Below are positions 62,960 through 64,000 of a stretch of 64,000 nucleotides of DNA, in pieces (position 1 is the stretch's first letter; every line of letters starts with the position of its first letter). Source of the stretch: an uncultured Sphingomonadaceae bacterium (GTDB lineage Bacteria; Pseudomonadota; Alphaproteobacteria; Sphingomonadales; Sphingomonadaceae); NCBI GenBank assembly GCA_947504025.1, contig CANNFX010000004.1, positions 62,001 through 126,000 of the forward strand, written 5' to 3'. The position numbers and the translations under genes were made by a program. The notes below the pieces were generated by a model, which ran no database searches, was not told the DNA's origin, and was given only the letters and a program-made list of their open reading frames with translations.

Positions 62960-63391
62960 ATGTCCGACACCGAGCCGTGCTCCCGGCCGAAAACGATGCC
63001 GTGCGAGCTTGCGGCGGGGCCAGTTACTCTCGACCTTTTCCACCGCGATGGCCGTTTCGCAGATCGCTGGCTGGGCCTCAATCCGCGCGAGTTCGAGCTC
63101 CTCTGGCGGCTGGCTGAAACACCTGGGCAAACTGCCACCCGCAGACAGCTATTGCGCGACGTTTGGCGGCTTACATATGAGCCCGACACCAACAGTGTCG
63201 AAGTGCATGTCTGCCGACTGAGGGCGAAGCTCGCAAATTTTGGCTGCGACTGGCTGGTAGTCACCGACCCCGAAGGCGGCTATTACTTGCAGCTTACGGA
63301 AACGGAAGATCCGTTTTTGATTGCTCTGGATACCTCTCGTCAACGTGACGGATATCTCCATGGCGATGACGAAGGTAATGGAGGTGTCTGA
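62960..63391 (+). CDS. Winged-helix DNA-binding protein (OmpR/PhoB type) without receiver
   Basis: 143 residues. The DNA-binding domain covers about 20-115: LNPREFELLWRLAETPGQ (recognition of Trans_reg_C), then RRQLLRDVWRLTYEPDTNSVEVHVCRLRAKL and a C-terminal GGYYLQL hairpin. No receiver domain precedes it, so it is not a normal two-component output. The C-terminal 25 residues are acidic. It is followed immediately (1 base gap) by the crotonase gene, so they are co-transcribed. Target genes unknown. Confidence 0.83.
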   Translation: MSDTEPCSRPKTMPCELAAGPVTLDLFHRDGRFADRWLGLNPREFELLWRLAETPGQTATRRQLLRDVWRLTYEPDTNSVEVHVCRLRAKLANFGCDWLVVTDPEGGYYLQLTETEDPFLIALDTSRQRDGYLHGDDEGNGGV

Positions 63392-63392
63392 T

Positions 63393-64000
63393 ATGAGTAT
63401 CGATTTTCACGGCAATGAACGTGTTTCGATCACCCTAAGCGAAAACGGTGTGGCGCAAGTTCGCCTTATCCGCGCTGACAAAATGAATGCGCTTGATCCA
63501 GACATGTTTCAGGCGATCATCGACGCGGGGCATGCGTTGTATCATGCCAAGGGCCTGCGAGCGGTTGTGCTGTCCGGCGATGGTAGGTCGTTTTGTGCCG
63601 GTCTCGACCTTATGAGCATGGCCAACATCGGGAGCGGTGAGGGTAAAGCCCCGTTGACTGAACGGACTTATGGTAATGCCAACATGTTCCAGCAGGTCGC
63701 GATGGCCTGGCGCAAATTGCCAGTCCCGGTGATTGCGGCGATCCATGGCGTCTGTTTTGGCGGAGGCCTGCAGATCGCCAGCGGTGCAGACATGCGCATA
63801 ACCGCGCCGGACACGCGTCTTTCGATCATGGAAATGCGCTGGGGCATCATTCCTGACATGGCTGGGTTTGCACTGTGGAGCGGTACAGTGCGTGACGATG
63901 TGTTGCGGATGCTGACCTATACCAATGCCGAGTTCACTGGCACGCAAGCAGTTGAATATGGGCTTGCGACTGAAATCAGCGATGACCCGCTTGCCCGCGC
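63393..64000 (+). CDS. Enoyl-CoA hydratase/crotonase family protein, N-terminal part
   Basis: The right window edge cuts the gene after about 202 codons. The crotonase signature is present: LSGDGRSFCAGLDLMSM with the first oxyanion-hole segment, VIAAIHGVCFGGGLQIASGADMRI with the second, and MEMRWGIIPDMAGF, where family members carry catalytic Glu. It should be soluble and trimeric, with a CoA-ester substrate; the exact reaction (hydratase, isomerase or other) cannot be set from this part. ATG 63393 starts 1 base after the winged-helix stop. Confidence 0.9.
   Translation, partial: MSIDFHGNERVSITLSENGVAQVRLIRADKMNALDPDMFQAIIDAGHALYHAKGLRAVVLSGDGRSFCAGLDLMSMANIGSGEGKAPLTERTYGNANMFQQVAMAWRKLPVPVIAAIHGVCFGGGLQIASGADMRITAPDTRLSIMEMRWGIIPDMAGFALWSGTVRDDVLRMLTYTNAEFTGTQAVEYGLATEISDDPLAR

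Noticed and set aside
63435..63947. 170-codon minus-strand frame at the right edge
   Set aside because: It is antisense to the crotonase gene, which has clear family motifs.
1..64000. CRISPR arrays, prophage, insertion sequences, rRNA
   Set aside because: I looked for regularly spaced repeats, transposase or integrase motifs and rRNA stretches and saw none.

Overview
The window reads as chromosomal DNA of an alphaproteobacterium, most likely order Sphingomonadales and plausibly family Erythrobacteraceae. The evidence is a PhyR/NepR/EcfG general stress response locus, a class I PHA synthase with a lysine- and alanine-rich phasin, a complete hut operon of the direct HutG type, a tRNA-Gln that looks like the alphaproteobacterial type, a DUF58/MoxR/DUF4350/DUF4129 operon, and moderate-to-high GC. 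The genus is an inference. There is no phage, integrase, IS element or CRISPR array. Both ends cut through genes: ruvA on the left and an enoyl-CoA hydratase family gene on the right.

Layout. 0-1.7 kb: ruvA end, an AT-richer membrane gene, ruvB. 1.8-3.4 kb: a Ser/Thr/Gly-rich surface protein with a PEP-CTERM-like tail. 3.4-11.8 kb: rhodanese, aconitase, an EamA permease, two unrelated L,D-transpeptidases, a retropepsin-like protease and two lipoproteins. 11.3-14.6 kb: an overlapping operon of ispG, a small orphan, a flavoprotein and a thioredoxin-like lipoprotein. 14.7-18.2 kb: GNAT, TM-helix channel-like protein, isoaspartyl peptidase and a secreted orphan. 18.2-26 kb: an eight-gene operon joined mostly by stop/start overlaps (DUF4129, DUF4350, MoxR ATPase, DUF58, SpoIIM-like, RDD, GNAT, class A beta-lactamase), preceded by pheA. 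27-32 kb: cytochrome c, rlmE, ppx/gppA, serralysin-like RTX protease and tRNA-Gln(CUG). 32.1-39 kb: a CMD-family enzyme, hutC, and divergent hutIHUG. 39-45.7 kb: LOG-family gene, glmM-DUF1272-thiD, a dicarboxylate symporter, Fe-SOD and an AI-2E family transporter.

45.8-50.1 kb holds the general stress response locus: nepR-ecfG, a CHASE-domain HWE kinase, phyR and a single-domain response regulator. Two exact EcfG promoters (GGAAC-N16-CGTT) precede nepR and phyR, and three near-matches precede the kinase, the single-domain regulator, and a protein-free stretch at 49437-49553. That stretch has a C-rich-loop hairpin and a strong intrinsic terminator and is probably a stress-response small RNA. 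This is the most interesting unannotated element in the window.

50.1-64 kb: a GNAT-like protein, a fatty acid desaturase, clpS-lptF-lptG-GNAT, a phasin with two operator-like repeats around its promoter, phaC with a secreted FG-GAP protein, an alaC-type aminotransferase, an unexplained cassette (LuxR-type HTH membrane protein, helical protein, integral membrane protein, receiver-less winged-helix protein) and a partial crotonase.

How the parts connect: the stress circuit runs from the sensor kinase to PhyR, which sequesters NepR and frees EcfG. Much of the rest is envelope work (LptFG, L,D-transpeptidases, GlmM, DUF58/MoxR operon, beta-lactamase), carbon storage (PhaC, phasin) and histidine catabolism under HutC. 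All functional statements come from reading the sequence against known families; no search or alignment was run.
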